From contig MVQQ01000157.1 of assembly GCA_002067555.1 (NCBI GenBank), positions 1-23,721 on the forward strand: a DNA stretch of 23,721 bases. Reading direction: 5' to 3'. A model generated the notes under the pieces. It saw nothing but the letters and a program-made list of their open reading frames with translations, did no database searches and had not been told where the DNA came from. The stretch's first letter is position 1. Every line of letters begins with the position of its first letter. Shown in pieces: positions 1-8,695 of the stretch. Both the position numbers and the translations under genes were made by a program. This DNA is from Syntrophorhabdus sp. PtaB.Bin184. Lineage in GTDB: Bacteria; Desulfobacterota; Syntrophorhabdia; Syntrophorhabdales; Syntrophorhabdaceae.

Positions 1-444
1 CATGAGGCGGTGGAGGATACCCATCCCGCCGTCCTTGAACTCCCTGTCGAATTCGAGCCTCTCCACCCGGAAACGGGCACGGGTGTATCCGTAGCGTTCG
101 TGGAAAGGATGGGAGGGGTCGAAGTAGCAGAACCACCAGACGCCGAAGAAGTTCCTGTGTGTGGGGTCGATGGTGGCGTAGCAGCTCCTGAAATAGGGAA
201 CGCTGACAACCACCGTAGCACCATCCGCGCTGATCCGGTGGACCTCCTCCATGACCTTTAAGGGGTCCTTCACGTGTTCCAGGATGTTGTCCATCCAGAC
301 GTTCGCGGCGGAGCCCTCCTCGAAGGGATAGGGAAAGACATCGAGGTCGTGGACGATATCGACACCGGGAAGTGCAAGGGCATCGACGCCGATATACCCT
401 TCCCTCTTCCTCTGTCCGCACCCGAGATCGATGTTAACCGCCAC
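1..444 (-). CDS. Class I SAM-dependent methyltransferase (C-terminus cut by window edge)
   Basis: Reading the minus strand from a GTG at 444 gives 148 codons that stay open to the window edge, so the C-terminus is missing. The N-terminus carries IDLGCGQRK at about residues 5-13, a glycine-rich SAM-binding motif I. A second short acidic stretch (GVDAL, about 20-24) and DNILEHVKDP at about 62-71 follow, as in Methyltransf_11-type enzymes. The predicted role is methyl transfer from SAM to a sugar or glycan end. An in-frame TAA directly precedes the GTG, so the start cannot lie further upstream; a GGGGG run about 7 bases upstream may be the ribosome site. It follows the LIC12162-type gene by 17 bp, as the last visible gene of the long operon. 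The family is secure; the substrate is unknown. Confidence 0.85.
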   Translation of the reverse strand, partial: MAVNIDLGCGQRKREGYIGVDALALPGVDIVHDLDVFPYPFEEGSAANVWMDNILEHVKDPLKVMEEVHRISADGATVVVSVPYFRSCYATIDPTHRNFFGVWWFCYFDPSHPFHERYGYTRARFRVERLEFDREFKDGGMGILHRLM

Positions 445-461
445 TTATGCCCCCATCTGTA

Positions 462-2261
462 TCATGCCCGGCGGCGTCCTGCCGCCAGGATCCCCTTGAG
501 CTCCCGCGCCCATTCATCCATGCCGTTTTCGGACGCCCTGCCGAACCTGTCCATGAATCTCTCCACCGTCCTCTGCCGGGGACCCTCGTTCCACCACTCA
601 ACCGCGTGGCCGTGCACACCGTTCACCTGCTTCGCCGCTTCCACGGGGCTTTCGAAAAGTATCCCGGCAAGGCGCAGGTCCTCGAAGTACCCAGCTGCAT
701 CGGGGTGAAGGGTGTTCGCGGCGAAAGAGGGGTCGTAGTAAAGAATAGTCGGCTTGTTCATATGCAAGGCCTCGATAAAAGTTGTCGAATACGTCGCGTG
801 GCCGCACACGAAGAGGCGACACTCCCCAAGACTCTTCTCAAAGGGCACGTCCCAGGTCTCGACGGGAACGGACGGGGGAAAGATATCCCTCAGCCTCTCG
901 CGCACCTCCCAGCCCATGTCCTCCCGGTGGGGCCGGAGTTTCAGATCCGACATGACCTCCCCGGAGAGAGATCCCGCAAAGATGCCGATGTCCTCGAAGT
1001 AGCACCGCCAGTATTCCGTCGTGAGGGGGAACTGAACGAGACAGCGCATCCAGACCGCCAGATCGTACAATATGTGCCGGCCCTTCCCCCGTCCCCCGCC
1101 CTTCGGCCGGCCCAGGAGCTTCGTCGACGACATGGGTTTCACCTCCGCCCCCGTCGAGTTCCGGGTCCAGCCCCAGGAATAGAACCTGTCCACGACGGAC
1201 AGTTCCTGTCTCTCCTGGAGGAAATACCGGATGATGCCGTAATTGCCCCCGTGCTGGAGCCCGACGAGCATGGCGCCCTTTTCGGCCTGCGAGGCGGCCC
1301 ATATCTTGAAGACGTCGTTGTAATGCCAGGACGTGGCGCTCATGAGGGCAACGGGCTTCTCGCGGTACAGGTCGTGGACAGCGGCATCCGTCTCCCTGTA
1401 TCTCTCCAGGAACACGACGGGGATCGCGTCGCCGATGAAGCCGAAGAGAAGGCGTTCGAACTCGTTCGCGCCGAACGCAACGCTGCTCAGTTCCGCCCGG
1501 CTCACCTCGTCCCGCGCGGTTCCCCCGAAGTCAATGGAGGGAAAATAGAAACGGGCCATGGCGAAACCCGTCGCCATCATGAGCTTCGCCTCCGTGGACC
1601 GTGGAAAGTAGGCGTTGTGGTAGAATATCTTACCCGACCTTCCCCCCGGTGCCGAGAGAGTCCGCGCGAGGAACCTCTTCGTCAGCGACACCGCCCGGTT
1701 CGGCATGACCTTGTGTACCGAGGCCTGGATGTAATCACTGGTGGCGACCTTCCTTTTCGGGAAGGGGCCTTTCAATCTCTCAAGCAGGCGGCTGAACATC
1801 TGGAGGTTGTATAGATCACTCTTCAGAAGCTCCATGAACTCGATGGTCTCGCCCGGTGTCTGAAAGGACTCCTCGTCGAGACACAGCGTCGTGAGCTCCG
1901 GATACACTGCCAGAGCGGCCGCGATGTGCGCGTATCTGTCGTACAGGGCATGTATGAGATGGAGGAGCCATGTACCGACAAGTGTTCTCCAGTACCTTTC
2001 CGGGTGTCGCACCCCGTGAAGGGCATTGAGTTTCCCGGAAAGCAGGGGCAACGCCTTCTCATAAACGGTGTCGAGGTATTCAAAGATTCCCGGAACATCG
2101 GCATCCGCGTAGGGGGGATCGAGCGCGATCGTATCGAGAGACGTGAGGTAGTCCTTCCTGCTGTACCGGCGGCACCACTCCCCCAGGATGAGCAGAGTTC
2201 CCGAGGTGTCCCAGAACTCTTCGATCGATGTCGTCGCGAGGAATGCTCTCTTACCGGCCAA
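462..2261 (-). CDS. LIC12162-family putative surface-carbohydrate transferase
   Basis: This 599-residue protein opens with FLATTSIEEFWD at residues 7-18, the characteristic start of the LIC12162 (TIGR04331) family. That family is found in surface-glycan loci and resembles SpsB-like and UDP-GlcNAc epimerase-like GT-B proteins in its C-terminal part. GLQHGG at 334-339 and a late FVCGHATYSTTFIEALHMNK segment fit a GT-B sugar-nucleotide-binding half. No membrane segment is evident, so it is probably cytoplasmic or peripheral. The start is a TTG six bases after the stop of the upstream SDR, preceded by a close TAGGA; no nearby ATG or GTG is in frame, and the family N-terminus leaves little room. 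It probably transfers a sugar or sugar acid onto the glycan; donor and acceptor cannot be read from the sequence. Confidence 0.85.
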   Translation of the reverse strand: MAGKRAFLATTSIEEFWDTSGTLLILGEWCRRYSRKDYLTSLDTIALDPPYADADVPGIFEYLDTVYEKALPLLSGKLNALHGVRHPERYWRTLVGTWLLHLIHALYDRYAHIAAALAVYPELTTLCLDEESFQTPGETIEFMELLKSDLYNLQMFSRLLERLKGPFPKRKVATSDYIQASVHKVMPNRAVSLTKRFLARTLSAPGGRSGKIFYHNAYFPRSTEAKLMMATGFAMARFYFPSIDFGGTARDEVSRAELSSVAFGANEFERLLFGFIGDAIPVVFLERYRETDAAVHDLYREKPVALMSATSWHYNDVFKIWAASQAEKGAMLVGLQHGGNYGIIRYFLQERQELSVVDRFYSWGWTRNSTGAEVKPMSSTKLLGRPKGGGRGKGRHILYDLAVWMRCLVQFPLTTEYWRCYFEDIGIFAGSLSGEVMSDLKLRPHREDMGWEVRERLRDIFPPSVPVETWDVPFEKSLGECRLFVCGHATYSTTFIEALHMNKPTILYYDPSFAANTLHPDAAGYFEDLRLAGILFESPVEAAKQVNGVHGHAVEWWNEGPRQRTVERFMDRFGRASENGMDEWARELKGILAAGRRRA

Positions 2262-2266
2262 TTGTC

Positions 2267-3091
2267 CTACCAGCAGCTCCTGCCGCCGTCGATGACGACG
2301 ACAGCCCCATTCATGTAGGAGGACGCGTCGGAGGCAAGGAAGACTATAGCGCCTTCCAGCTCGTCGGGTCGCGCCATCCTTCCCAAGGGTATGAGCCTAT
2401 TCAGCTTGACGAGGAAGTCCTCACCCTGGTTGTTGTAGACACCGCCGGGACAAAGGGCGTTGCACCTCACACCCCTGTCCGCCCAGTAGGTGGCAAGATA
2501 GCGCGTAAGACCGATGAGCCCGGTCTTCACGACGGAATAGGTCACGGGCTTCACGTTCTGCATCTCCTCGGGGATCCCCTCCGTCCTGTAGAGTCTCTGG
2601 TCGGGCGCGATGATCCCGAGGTCAGAGGAGATGTTGATGATGCTGCCCCCTTCCTTCCGTGCCATCGCCTGACCGAAATGTTTCGCGCACAGAAACGACC
2701 CCGTGAGACCGACGGCGATGTCCTCTTCCCAGACAGCGAGGGGAAAGTTCTCCAGGCGTGATGAGTTCGTGAGTGTGCTCGATGTGCCGACGACGGGGTT
2801 GTTCGCGGCGTTATTGATGAGCACGTCGACGCGCCCGTATTTCCTCAAGACCTTTCGGCACGCCCCCGCCACTTCCTCTTCCCGCGTAATGTCGACGCGG
2901 TAACCGGACGCCCCGGTGCCGTACCTCTCGTTCAATTCACTGACGAAGGCGTCGATGAGCTTCTTCCTGAGGTCAAGAATTACGGGCACGCCGCCTCCAT
3001 CCGCTATGATCGAGGCGTGTCTCTTTCCCAAAAACCCCGTACCGCCCGTGATTACGACAACTTTTTCTTTTATGTCGAATATGTTCTTCAT
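2267..3091 (-). CDS. Short-chain dehydrogenase/reductase (SDR), first of an adjacent pair
   Basis: A 274-residue SDR. The cofactor motif TGGTGFLG lies at residues 15-22, NNAAN at 93-97, the catalytic serine in NISS (153-156), and the Tyr/Lys pair in YSVVK (Y185, K189). The end (IDGGRSCW) is typical of NAD(P)-dependent SDRs. It probably oxidises or reduces a hydroxyl or keto group on a sugar intermediate. The open frame extends far upstream, but the true start is the ATG at 3091: it lies directly before the Rossmann fold and two bases after the TGA of the preceding SDR. No clear ribosome site is present, so translation is probably coupled. Its overall style recalls SDRs seen beside NeuB homologues in flagellin or LPS sugar loci; that comparison is from memory and tentative. 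Confidence 0.9.
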   Translation of the reverse strand: MKNIFDIKEKVVVITGGTGFLGKRHASIIADGGGVPVILDLRKKLIDAFVSELNERYGTGASGYRVDITREEEVAGACRKVLRKYGRVDVLINNAANNPVVGTSSTLTNSSRLENFPLAVWEEDIAVGLTGSFLCAKHFGQAMARKEGGSIINISSDLGIIAPDQRLYRTEGIPEEMQNVKPVTYSVVKTGLIGLTRYLATYWADRGVRCNALCPGGVYNNQGEDFLVKLNRLIPLGRMARPDELEGAIVFLASDASSYMNGAVVVIDGGRSCW

Positions 3092-3093
3092 GG

Positions 3094-3876
3094 TCAATAA
3101 AGTGTTGTCGTCTGCCCGCCGTCGACGATGAGGCAGGCACCCGTGATAAAGGAGGCGCGCGGGGAGGACAGAAAGAGTATAGCGTCCGCTATCTCGGCAG
3201 GGTCGGCAAACCGCTTCATGGGGACCGTCGATTCTATGATGCTCTTTACACGTTCCGCGTCGTTCTTCAGCTTCATGTCCCAGCTTCCTCCTTCGAAATA
3301 GACATTGCCCGGGGCCACGCAGTTGACGCGTACACCCCGGTCCGCCACCCTTCGGGCGAGGTTCTTCGAAAAGGCGATGACCGCCGTCTTCGCGACGGAG
3401 TAATCGACGGGCGCTCCGAACGCCTCCACCCCGGCTATGGATGACACGAAAACGATGCTTCCCCGAGATGCCGCGACGATAGGAAGGAACTCCCGGGCCG
3501 AATCGATGGCGCTGTGAAGGTTCTCCGCAAAAACCTCTTCCATGTGCTCCTTCCCCGGTATGGGATCGGGGACACTGACCCCGTACCCCACATTCGCCAC
3601 AAGGATATCGAGACCGTCCCAGGATGAAGCGATGAACTCTCTCAGTGCCCGTATGTCCGCGGGGGACCTGAAATCGCAGGCCCGGCACAGTACATCCGAT
3701 GCCGCGTGGCGAGAGGCGAGTTCGTCTCTCACCCTTGTCAGGCCCGCCTCGCCGCGGCCTGTCAGGACCACCCTTGCTCCTTCCTTGAGGAAGTGCTCTG
3801 CCGTAGCGCGGCCTATCCCCCGCGTCGATCCCGTGACAAGAACCCGTTTTCCTGTCAGCTCAAGGTCCACTCTCAC
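3094..3876 (-). CDS. Short-chain dehydrogenase/reductase (SDR), second of an adjacent pair
   Basis: A 260-residue classical SDR. TGSTRGIG at 15-22 is the cofactor loop, the catalytic serine sits in VSSIAG (144-149), and YSVAK gives Y159 and K163. PGNVYF follows at about 189-194, and it ends in VDGGQTTTLY. It is of the 3-oxoacyl-ACP-reductase/sugar-dehydrogenase type. The GTG start overlaps the stop of the upstream methyltransferase in a GTGA arrangement, with an AAGGGAG run just upstream. It ends two bases before the ATG of the next SDR. The two SDRs are only distantly similar to each other, so they more likely act on different steps than form a recent duplication. Substrate unknown. Confidence 0.9.
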   Translation of the reverse strand: MRVDLELTGKRVLVTGSTRGIGRATAEHFLKEGARVVLTGRGEAGLTRVRDELASRHAASDVLCRACDFRSPADIRALREFIASSWDGLDILVANVGYGVSVPDPIPGKEHMEEVFAENLHSAIDSAREFLPIVAASRGSIVFVSSIAGVEAFGAPVDYSVAKTAVIAFSKNLARRVADRGVRVNCVAPGNVYFEGGSWDMKLKNDAERVKSIIESTVPMKRFADPAEIADAILFLSSPRASFITGACLIVDGGQTTTLY

Positions 3877-4556
3877 TCTCCCTTTCCATCATTCCCGGGC
3901 TTCACGCCGTAGCCCACAAGCATGAGCTCCCTCGACCATCTCAATGCCTTCACCTTCGTCCGCACCGGAACGAAGGGCGCGACGGCACGGCACAGGTAAT
4001 TGAGGACCGGGTATTTCCACACGAGAGGCAACTGCCTGAATTTGAACACCTCGATGTCCACGAACCCGTACATCCCGTAGATGTCCCTGAGCGAAACCAC
4101 CGAGAAGGGGCTCTTGTGCGTGTGGTCGTCAAAGTATATCCTGTAGCATGATTCCCAGTCCGGAACGAGCGTAATGAGCATGCCGCCCTTCTTCAAGACC
4201 CTTTTGGCCTCTTCCATGTAACGCTCGGGGTCGTGAAAGTGCTCGAGCACGGACTTGGAGTAGACTATGTCGAAGGTATCGTCATCGTAAGGAATGCCTT
4301 CCCTCTCGATGTCGGACACCCTGACGGGAACATCGGGGCAGAAGGCCGGGGCCTTTTCCGAGATATCGACGCCGCACGCGTCGAGCCCCAGGTCCCGGAA
4401 CCCTTTCAGGAACTCGCCCCTGCCGCACCCCGCCTCGAGAAAGGCCATGCCTGGCACCATCCGGAAACGGTGGAACAGATGTCGGCACAGCTCGGCCGGA
4501 TAGCTCGTGTAAGGACGCTCTTTCTCACTGTACACCACCTCGAGGTAGTCGGCCAT
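3873..4556 (-). CDS. Class I SAM-dependent methyltransferase
   Basis: A 227-residue protein with the SAM motif LEAGCGRGEFL at residues 40-50. An acidic residue in GVDIS follows about 20 residues later, and then YSKSVLEHFHDPERYM and LKKGGMLITLVPDW. This is the Methyltransf_11/23 pattern. The ATG start is seven bases after the radical SAM stop, and its own stop overlaps the next SDR by four bases, so it is inside the operon. It probably methylates a sugar hydroxyl, amine or carboxylate in the glycan pathway. The C-terminal part (about 150-227) has no motif I recognise. It is different from the other two methyltransferases of the window. Confidence 0.88.
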   Translation of the reverse strand: MADYLEVVYSEKERPYTSYPAELCRHLFHRFRMVPGMAFLEAGCGRGEFLKGFRDLGLDACGVDISEKAPAFCPDVPVRVSDIEREGIPYDDDTFDIVYSKSVLEHFHDPERYMEEAKRVLKKGGMLITLVPDWESCYRIYFDDHTHKSPFSVVSLRDIYGMYGFVDIEVFKFRQLPLVWKYPVLNYLCRAVAPFVPVRTKVKALRWSRELMLVGYGVKPGNDGKGE

Positions 4557-4563
4557 TATCGAC

Positions 4564-6024
4564 TCACAGGCTCTTTCTCTTGTGCTCCAGGCTGTCGTCG
4601 CTCCTCGCGCCCCTGAAGGTCGTTATCTCGCCGGCGTAGAGCTGCCTGAACTTCTCGATGAGATCCTTCGCCGCCGCCATGTCCCCGCTGGTATGCTCGA
4701 AATGGTCCGTTATGAGACGCCTGTTCGCGTCAAGGAGAAGCTCGTAGCAGCGCTTGTCGGGTATACCCATGAAATTGACCGTTATGAGATCGGAGTTGAC
4801 AAATCTTTCGAAGAAATCCTCGGGACCCGTGAGGAGCCCCATTTCGATGGCGTCGTAGTACAGGTCGCACCCGGGGTAAGGGGTAACGGGCCGTATGGTC
4901 CGTATCTGGTCGTAAAGGTTGTACTTCATTATGAAATCCACATTGCTCTTCAGGGTTTGCTCGTCGTCCCCGGGCTCGCCCCATATACAGTTGAGACCCA
5001 CCCCGATGCCCATCGATCTCGTGATCTCCGCCGCCCGGTAGTTCTGCTCCACCGTAACGTTCTTGTGCATCCTGTCGAGGACCTTCTGAGAGGTGGATTC
5101 GAAGCCGATGTTGATGAAGACACATCCTATCTCCTTGAGTATCTCCACTATCTCCTCGTCGAAGACGTCGACGCGGCTTTCCACGTTGAGCATGGCCTTT
5201 ATGCCGCTCTCCTTCAGTGCCTTTCCGAAATCCCGTATCCTCTTCTTCGAATAGACGAAAAGCTCGTCGATGAAAAAAAAGTAGGTGATCCCGTACGTCT
5301 CCTGGAGCACCCGCATCTCTTCGATGATGCTGGGAATGCTCCTCCCCCTGATGCCCTTTTCGAGACGGTAACAGAAATTGCAGCGGTTGACACATCCCCG
5401 GTTGGACAGGACGGCGAAGGCGCGGTCGTCCCGGGACATCCCCGGGAACTTCAGGCACGTCGTGTACTTCTCCATGGGAAACAGCTCCCATGCGGGCGAA
5501 CCGAGGGCGTCGAGGTCACGGACGGGTCTGTTTCTTTCGTTTATGCGGATCCCACCGTTCTCCCGGTAGGCAATACCCCTGACGTCGGCCAGATCGCCGC
5601 CGTCCACCTTGCACCGTGCCAGCTCGACGATGGTCAGCTCCGCCTCGCCGATCGCCGCCACGTCCGCTCCCGTCGTCCTCAGGATATACTCGGGAATGGG
5701 TGATGGGCCATGCCCCCCGAGGACGTACCACGCGTCCTTCTTGTGGGCATTGACCGTGTCGGAGAGACCCAGTATCGTCTCCCTGAAACGCCCGGCAAGA
5801 AAGCCGCAACATATGAGATCGTACCGTGACGAATCAAGATGGTTCGCCAGTTCGTCATTCGTGTAATGGAACACGTCCATCGCGTAGACCTCGACATCGC
5901 AGCCGGCCCTCTTGAGAGCGGCCGTGAGATAGCCCGGGCCCATGGGAAAGAAATTGTCTTCCTGGTACACATCGTGTACGATGAAGAGCACCCGCGGTCT
6001 CTTCGCAGCCGTTATCACATCCAT
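4564..6024 (-). CDS. B12-binding-type radical SAM protein
   Basis: A 486-residue protein of two parts. Residues 8-135 look like a cobalamin-binding Rossmann domain of the radical SAM class B type, with MGPGYL at about 28-33 and GGHGPSPIPEYIL at about 103-115; no DxHxxG base-on motif is seen. The radical SAM core follows, with the 4Fe-4S cluster motif C211-VNR-C215-NF-C218. FFIDELF and NIGFEST are typical later core elements. Members carry out methylation at unactivated carbon or radical rearrangements. Here the substrate is probably a sugar intermediate or glycan. The ATG at 6024 has AAGGAG 12 bases upstream. It sits between a VOC protein and a methyltransferase in the operon. Confidence 0.9.
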   Translation of the reverse strand: MDVITAAKRPRVLFIVHDVYQEDNFFPMGPGYLTAALKRAGCDVEVYAMDVFHYTNDELANHLDSSRYDLICCGFLAGRFRETILGLSDTVNAHKKDAWYVLGGHGPSPIPEYILRTTGADVAAIGEAELTIVELARCKVDGGDLADVRGIAYRENGGIRINERNRPVRDLDALGSPAWELFPMEKYTTCLKFPGMSRDDRAFAVLSNRGCVNRCNFCYRLEKGIRGRSIPSIIEEMRVLQETYGITYFFFIDELFVYSKKRIRDFGKALKESGIKAMLNVESRVDVFDEEIVEILKEIGCVFINIGFESTSQKVLDRMHKNVTVEQNYRAAEITRSMGIGVGLNCIWGEPGDDEQTLKSNVDFIMKYNLYDQIRTIRPVTPYPGCDLYYDAIEMGLLTGPEDFFERFVNSDLITVNFMGIPDKRCYELLLDANRRLITDHFEHTSGDMAAAKDLIEKFRQLYAGEITTFRGARSDDSLEHKRKSL

Positions 6025-6046
6025 TCGCTCGTTACGCTCCTTGAGA

Positions 6047-6490
6047 TCATTTATTAAGCTCCTCGACGAGTTCCACTATGATGCCGTCGGGGTCGTGACA
6101 ATACATTACCTTGACGAGACCGTCAGGCGACGGCTCGGGCGGGTTGTTGCAGTGGAACCCCCGGCCCTCAAGCGTCCTGTACAGGTCATCTATATTGCGA
6201 ACCGTGAAGGCAACGTGTGAGAACCCCCGCCTGTCCGCCGCCGCATTTCCCGGGTCTCCCGTCGAATCCATGCCTTTCTTGTACTCGATGAGTTCGACCA
6301 GCGAGCCTTCCGGGCATTCCAGCTTCGCCCATTCCAGGACGGCTCCCGGGATACCGACCACCCTTTCGATGTACTCCCCCGATTCCGTCATCCTCGCCCG
6401 GACCTTGAGCCCGATGATGTCCCTGTAGAAGGCCAGCGACCTCTCGAGGTCCCTTACGACAAGCCCCGCGTGACGCACCGAGAGGGCCAT
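6047..6490 (-). CDS. VOC-superfamily (glyoxalase/epimerase-like) metalloenzyme
   Basis: A 147-residue protein with the two beta-alpha-beta-beta-beta units of the vicinal oxygen chelate fold. Likely metal ligands are all present: H7, E66, H92 and E140, the usual H/E/H/E set of glyoxalase I and methylmalonyl-CoA epimerase. It could therefore isomerise or epimerise next to a carbonyl, or cleave. I choose the ATG at 6490 over an upstream GTG at 6508. The ATG follows the aminotransferase stop by one base, has a GAGG four to five bases upstream, and begins right at the fold; the longer form would add only six residues. A VOC enzyme inside a sugar-acid operon is unusual. Its substrate is unknown. 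Confidence 0.87.
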   Translation of the reverse strand: MALSVRHAGLVVRDLERSLAFYRDIIGLKVRARMTESGEYIERVVGIPGAVLEWAKLECPEGSLVELIEYKKGMDSTGDPGNAAADRRGFSHVAFTVRNIDDLYRTLEGRGFHCNNPPEPSPDGLVKVMYCHDPDGIIVELVEELNK

Positions 6491-6491
6491 G

Positions 6492-7874
6492 TCACCTCTC
6501 ACCGACACATTCCGAGATCGTCTCCGTCAGGACGTCGATACCTTCCAGCAGGGCCTCCTCGGTGATCGTGAGCGGCGGGGCCAGCTTTATCGTCTCCCTG
6601 CCCGTGTGGACGACGAGAAGTCCTTTCTTCATGGCCTTCTCGCTCACCCGCGTCGCCAGGTCCGCAAGGGGATTCCCGTCCCCGTCATTGAAATGAAGGG
6701 CGGCGAGAAGACCCGTGCCGAGCACGTAATTGATGACGCCGGAGAACCTCTCCTTTATGCCGTTCAACCTTTCATGGAAGAGCTCTCCCAGGACACGCGA
6801 CCTCTCGATGAGCCCTTCCTCCAGTATGTACCGCATGTTCGCGAGTCCCGCGGCGCAGACCATGGGGTTGGCCGAATGGGTCGAGCTCATCGACCCGATC
6901 TCGGGAAGGTCCATGATCTCCCGCCTGCCGAGGACGATCGACAAAGGAAGGCTGGAACTCGCCCCTTTCCCGCAGCACAAGATGTCGGGCTCAACACCGT
7001 AGTGCATGTATCCGAAGAGTTGGCCCGTTCTGCCGAAACCGGCCTGCATCTCGTCGAAGGCGATGAGCATCCCGTGGTCTCTCGCGAACCGCTCCAAGGC
7101 CTTGACAAAGGGCGGCGGGTAGAACGCCGCGCTCCACCCCTGAAAGGTCTCTATCATGAAACCGCAAAGGTCGTCATCCGCACTGAGACCCTGTGTCCTC
7201 ATGAGGTCGTCGATGTTGTCGTAGAAGTACCGCTCGGGGTCTTCGACGGCCTTCGGCCTCCAGGGGTAGGGAAAGGGGAGATGGTAGATGTTGGGGTCCA
7301 GGTAACCTATCCATTCCTTCTGAGCCGGATTGTAGCTCATCATCTGGGCCCCCATCGTCCGGCCGTGCCAGTTCCCCTCGAACCCGATGATACCCGGCCT
7401 TTTCTTCCCTTCCTTGAAACCATGCATTCGCATCAGCTTCATGCCGCATTCCGTCGCCTCCGTACCAGCGGACAAGAGGAATGCCTTCTCGAACTGATCC
7501 GGCGTGTTGTCGATGAGATACTTTATGTAATTCACCCTCTCCCGCGACGCGTAGGTATAGGTGTGAAGAAGCGGTCTGTCGACGACGGACCGTATGGCGT
7601 CCCGTATCCTTTCATTACCGTGGCCCGCGTTGGTGACGAATATGGTGCTCGAGAAATCGAGCCATTTGTTGCCCCAGGCGTCGTAGACCTGGAAACCTTC
7701 GGCCCTGTCCCAGAAGACGGGAAGCTGGCCGTGCATGGAGATCGACTCGAACCGTTCGAGGTCCTCGAAGACGGGTACCGATTCGGGCACGGGGATCATC
7801 GTCGCTATCCGGCGGTACTTCGTATCCACCTTCGGTACATCTTCGGGAACGAGAGAGAAGCGGGAACCTGCCAT
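6492..7874 (-). CDS. Class III PLP-dependent aminotransferase
   Basis: A 460-residue fold-type I aminotransferase of the class III (ornithine/GABA/acetylornithine) group. SAGTEAT at 135-141 forms the phosphate-binding part, FDEMQAGFGRTG at 273-284 contains D274 for the pyridine nitrogen, and K303 in CCGKGAS is the predicted Schiff-base lysine. Length is normal for the class. The ATG at 7874 has a strong GGAGG six bases upstream. Sugar aminotransferases in nonulosonic acid pathways are normally of the DegT/ArnB type, so a class III enzyme here points to a different amino group, for example on a terminal aldehyde carbon or on a non-sugar substituent; that is inference. It overlaps nothing and leads straight into the VOC gene. 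Confidence 0.92.
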   Translation of the reverse strand: MAGSRFSLVPEDVPKVDTKYRRIATMIPVPESVPVFEDLERFESISMHGQLPVFWDRAEGFQVYDAWGNKWLDFSSTIFVTNAGHGNERIRDAIRSVVDRPLLHTYTYASRERVNYIKYLIDNTPDQFEKAFLLSAGTEATECGMKLMRMHGFKEGKKRPGIIGFEGNWHGRTMGAQMMSYNPAQKEWIGYLDPNIYHLPFPYPWRPKAVEDPERYFYDNIDDLMRTQGLSADDDLCGFMIETFQGWSAAFYPPPFVKALERFARDHGMLIAFDEMQAGFGRTGQLFGYMHYGVEPDILCCGKGASSSLPLSIVLGRREIMDLPEIGSMSSTHSANPMVCAAGLANMRYILEEGLIERSRVLGELFHERLNGIKERFSGVINYVLGTGLLAALHFNDGDGNPLADLATRVSEKAMKKGLLVVHTGRETIKLAPPLTITEEALLEGIDVLTETISECVGER

Positions 7875-7903
7875 TATTCCTCCAGTATCAGCTCACGCAC
7901 CTG

Positions 7904-8641
7904 TCAGGCGCGCTCGCGCCCCAGGTGATCGCTCAAAGGGTGTCCCTTCGCCGCGATGATATATTCAAGATATTCGAATTCCTCCATGCGGTCTATCTCG
8001 ACGATGACGGGTGTGACGAAGGCCTTGACCCTGGGGCCGAAGAGGCCTTTCCCGCTCCGGACAAAATCGGTCTTTATGATCTCCACGTAGCCATTGGGAT
8101 GATAGGCCGGCGGGAAGGTCTGCCGGGGGAGGTTGTAGTACTCGGGCCTGGGGTCGTCGGGGAAGAAACCATCGAGCAGGCCGTTTTTTATACACATCAT
8201 CTTCTGCGGGGGTTCCGGCAGTTCCTGAACGGACCTCAAGGACGTGACGTCACCGGGGGAGGACCCGATCGCCCTTATCGCGTCGGAGATGACCTCCGGG
8301 TCCCGAAGGGGCGTCGTCGGAAGGAGCTGGACGAGTATATCGGGCTCCACGCCCTCGTTCGTCTTGAACCAGTCGAGGGCATGGAGGATGAACTCTATGT
8401 TCGGCGACGTGTCTACGGCCAGCTCGGCGGGTCTCATGAAGGGGACCTCCGCCCCGTAGTTCTTCGCGATGTCGGCGATCTCGGGAGAGTCCGTGGAGAC
8501 GACGACCCGTTCGATGTCCTTGCACAAAAGCCCCGCGGCTATGGAATAAGCAATGAGCGGATGCCCGGCAAGGGGCTTGATGTTCTTCTTCGGAACACCC
8601 TTCGACCCACCCCGCGCGGGAATAATAGCATACGTCTTCAT
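7904..8641 (-). CDS. CMP-sugar-acid cytidylyltransferase (NeuA/acylneuraminate cytidylyltransferase family)
   Basis: A 245-residue nucleotidyltransferase whose N-terminus IPARGGSKGVPKKN (7-20) is the CTP-binding signature of CMP-sialic acid and CMP-legionaminate synthetases. STDSPEIADIA (about 49-59) and QLLPTTPLRDP (about 103-113) are the usual inner motifs. The family couples CTP to the anomeric hydroxyl of a 2-keto-3-deoxy sugar acid, giving the CMP donor. The ATG at 8641 is preceded by GAGGAA at good spacing. It is the clearest sign, together with the NeuB-like gene, that the operon makes an activated ulosonic acid. Which acid cannot be told from the sequence. Confidence 0.92.
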   Translation of the reverse strand: MKTYAIIPARGGSKGVPKKNIKPLAGHPLIAYSIAAGLLCKDIERVVVSTDSPEIADIAKNYGAEVPFMRPAELAVDTSPNIEFILHALDWFKTNEGVEPDILVQLLPTTPLRDPEVISDAIRAIGSSPGDVTSLRSVQELPEPPQKMMCIKNGLLDGFFPDDPRPEYYNLPRQTFPPAYHPNGYVEIIKTDFVRSGKGLFGPRVKAFVTPVIVEIDRMEEFEYLEYIIAAKGHPLSDHLGRERA

Positions 8642-8695
8642 GTGTAGTTCCTCGTTCTCTTCAAATTCGCTATTTGGCGCCAGCCTTCTCTCTCA

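Noticed and set aside
447..1814. Long plus-strand open frame of 455 codons opposite the LIC12162-like gene
   Set aside because: It lies entirely antisense to a gene with clear family motifs, its product has no recognisable motif and is rich in Arg/Pro/His, as expected from the complement of G+C-biased third positions.
3092..3688. N-terminal extension of the first SDR into the preceding gene
   Set aside because: The extension is an out-of-frame reading of the second SDR and is low in protein-like character; the ATG at 3091 starts immediately before the cofactor-binding fold.
4582..5703. Plus-strand open frame of 373 codons opposite the radical SAM gene
   Set aside because: Antisense shadow of a motif-complete gene; no domain or ribosome site supports it.
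6491..6508. GTG start for the VOC protein, six codons upstream
   Set aside because: The ATG at 6490 has better ribosome-site spacing and coupling to the upstream stop, and the fold starts right after it.
6489..7928. Plus-strand open frame of 479 codons opposite the aminotransferase
   Set aside because: It mirrors the aminotransferase gene almost exactly; all conserved motifs are on the minus strand, so it is a composition shadow.
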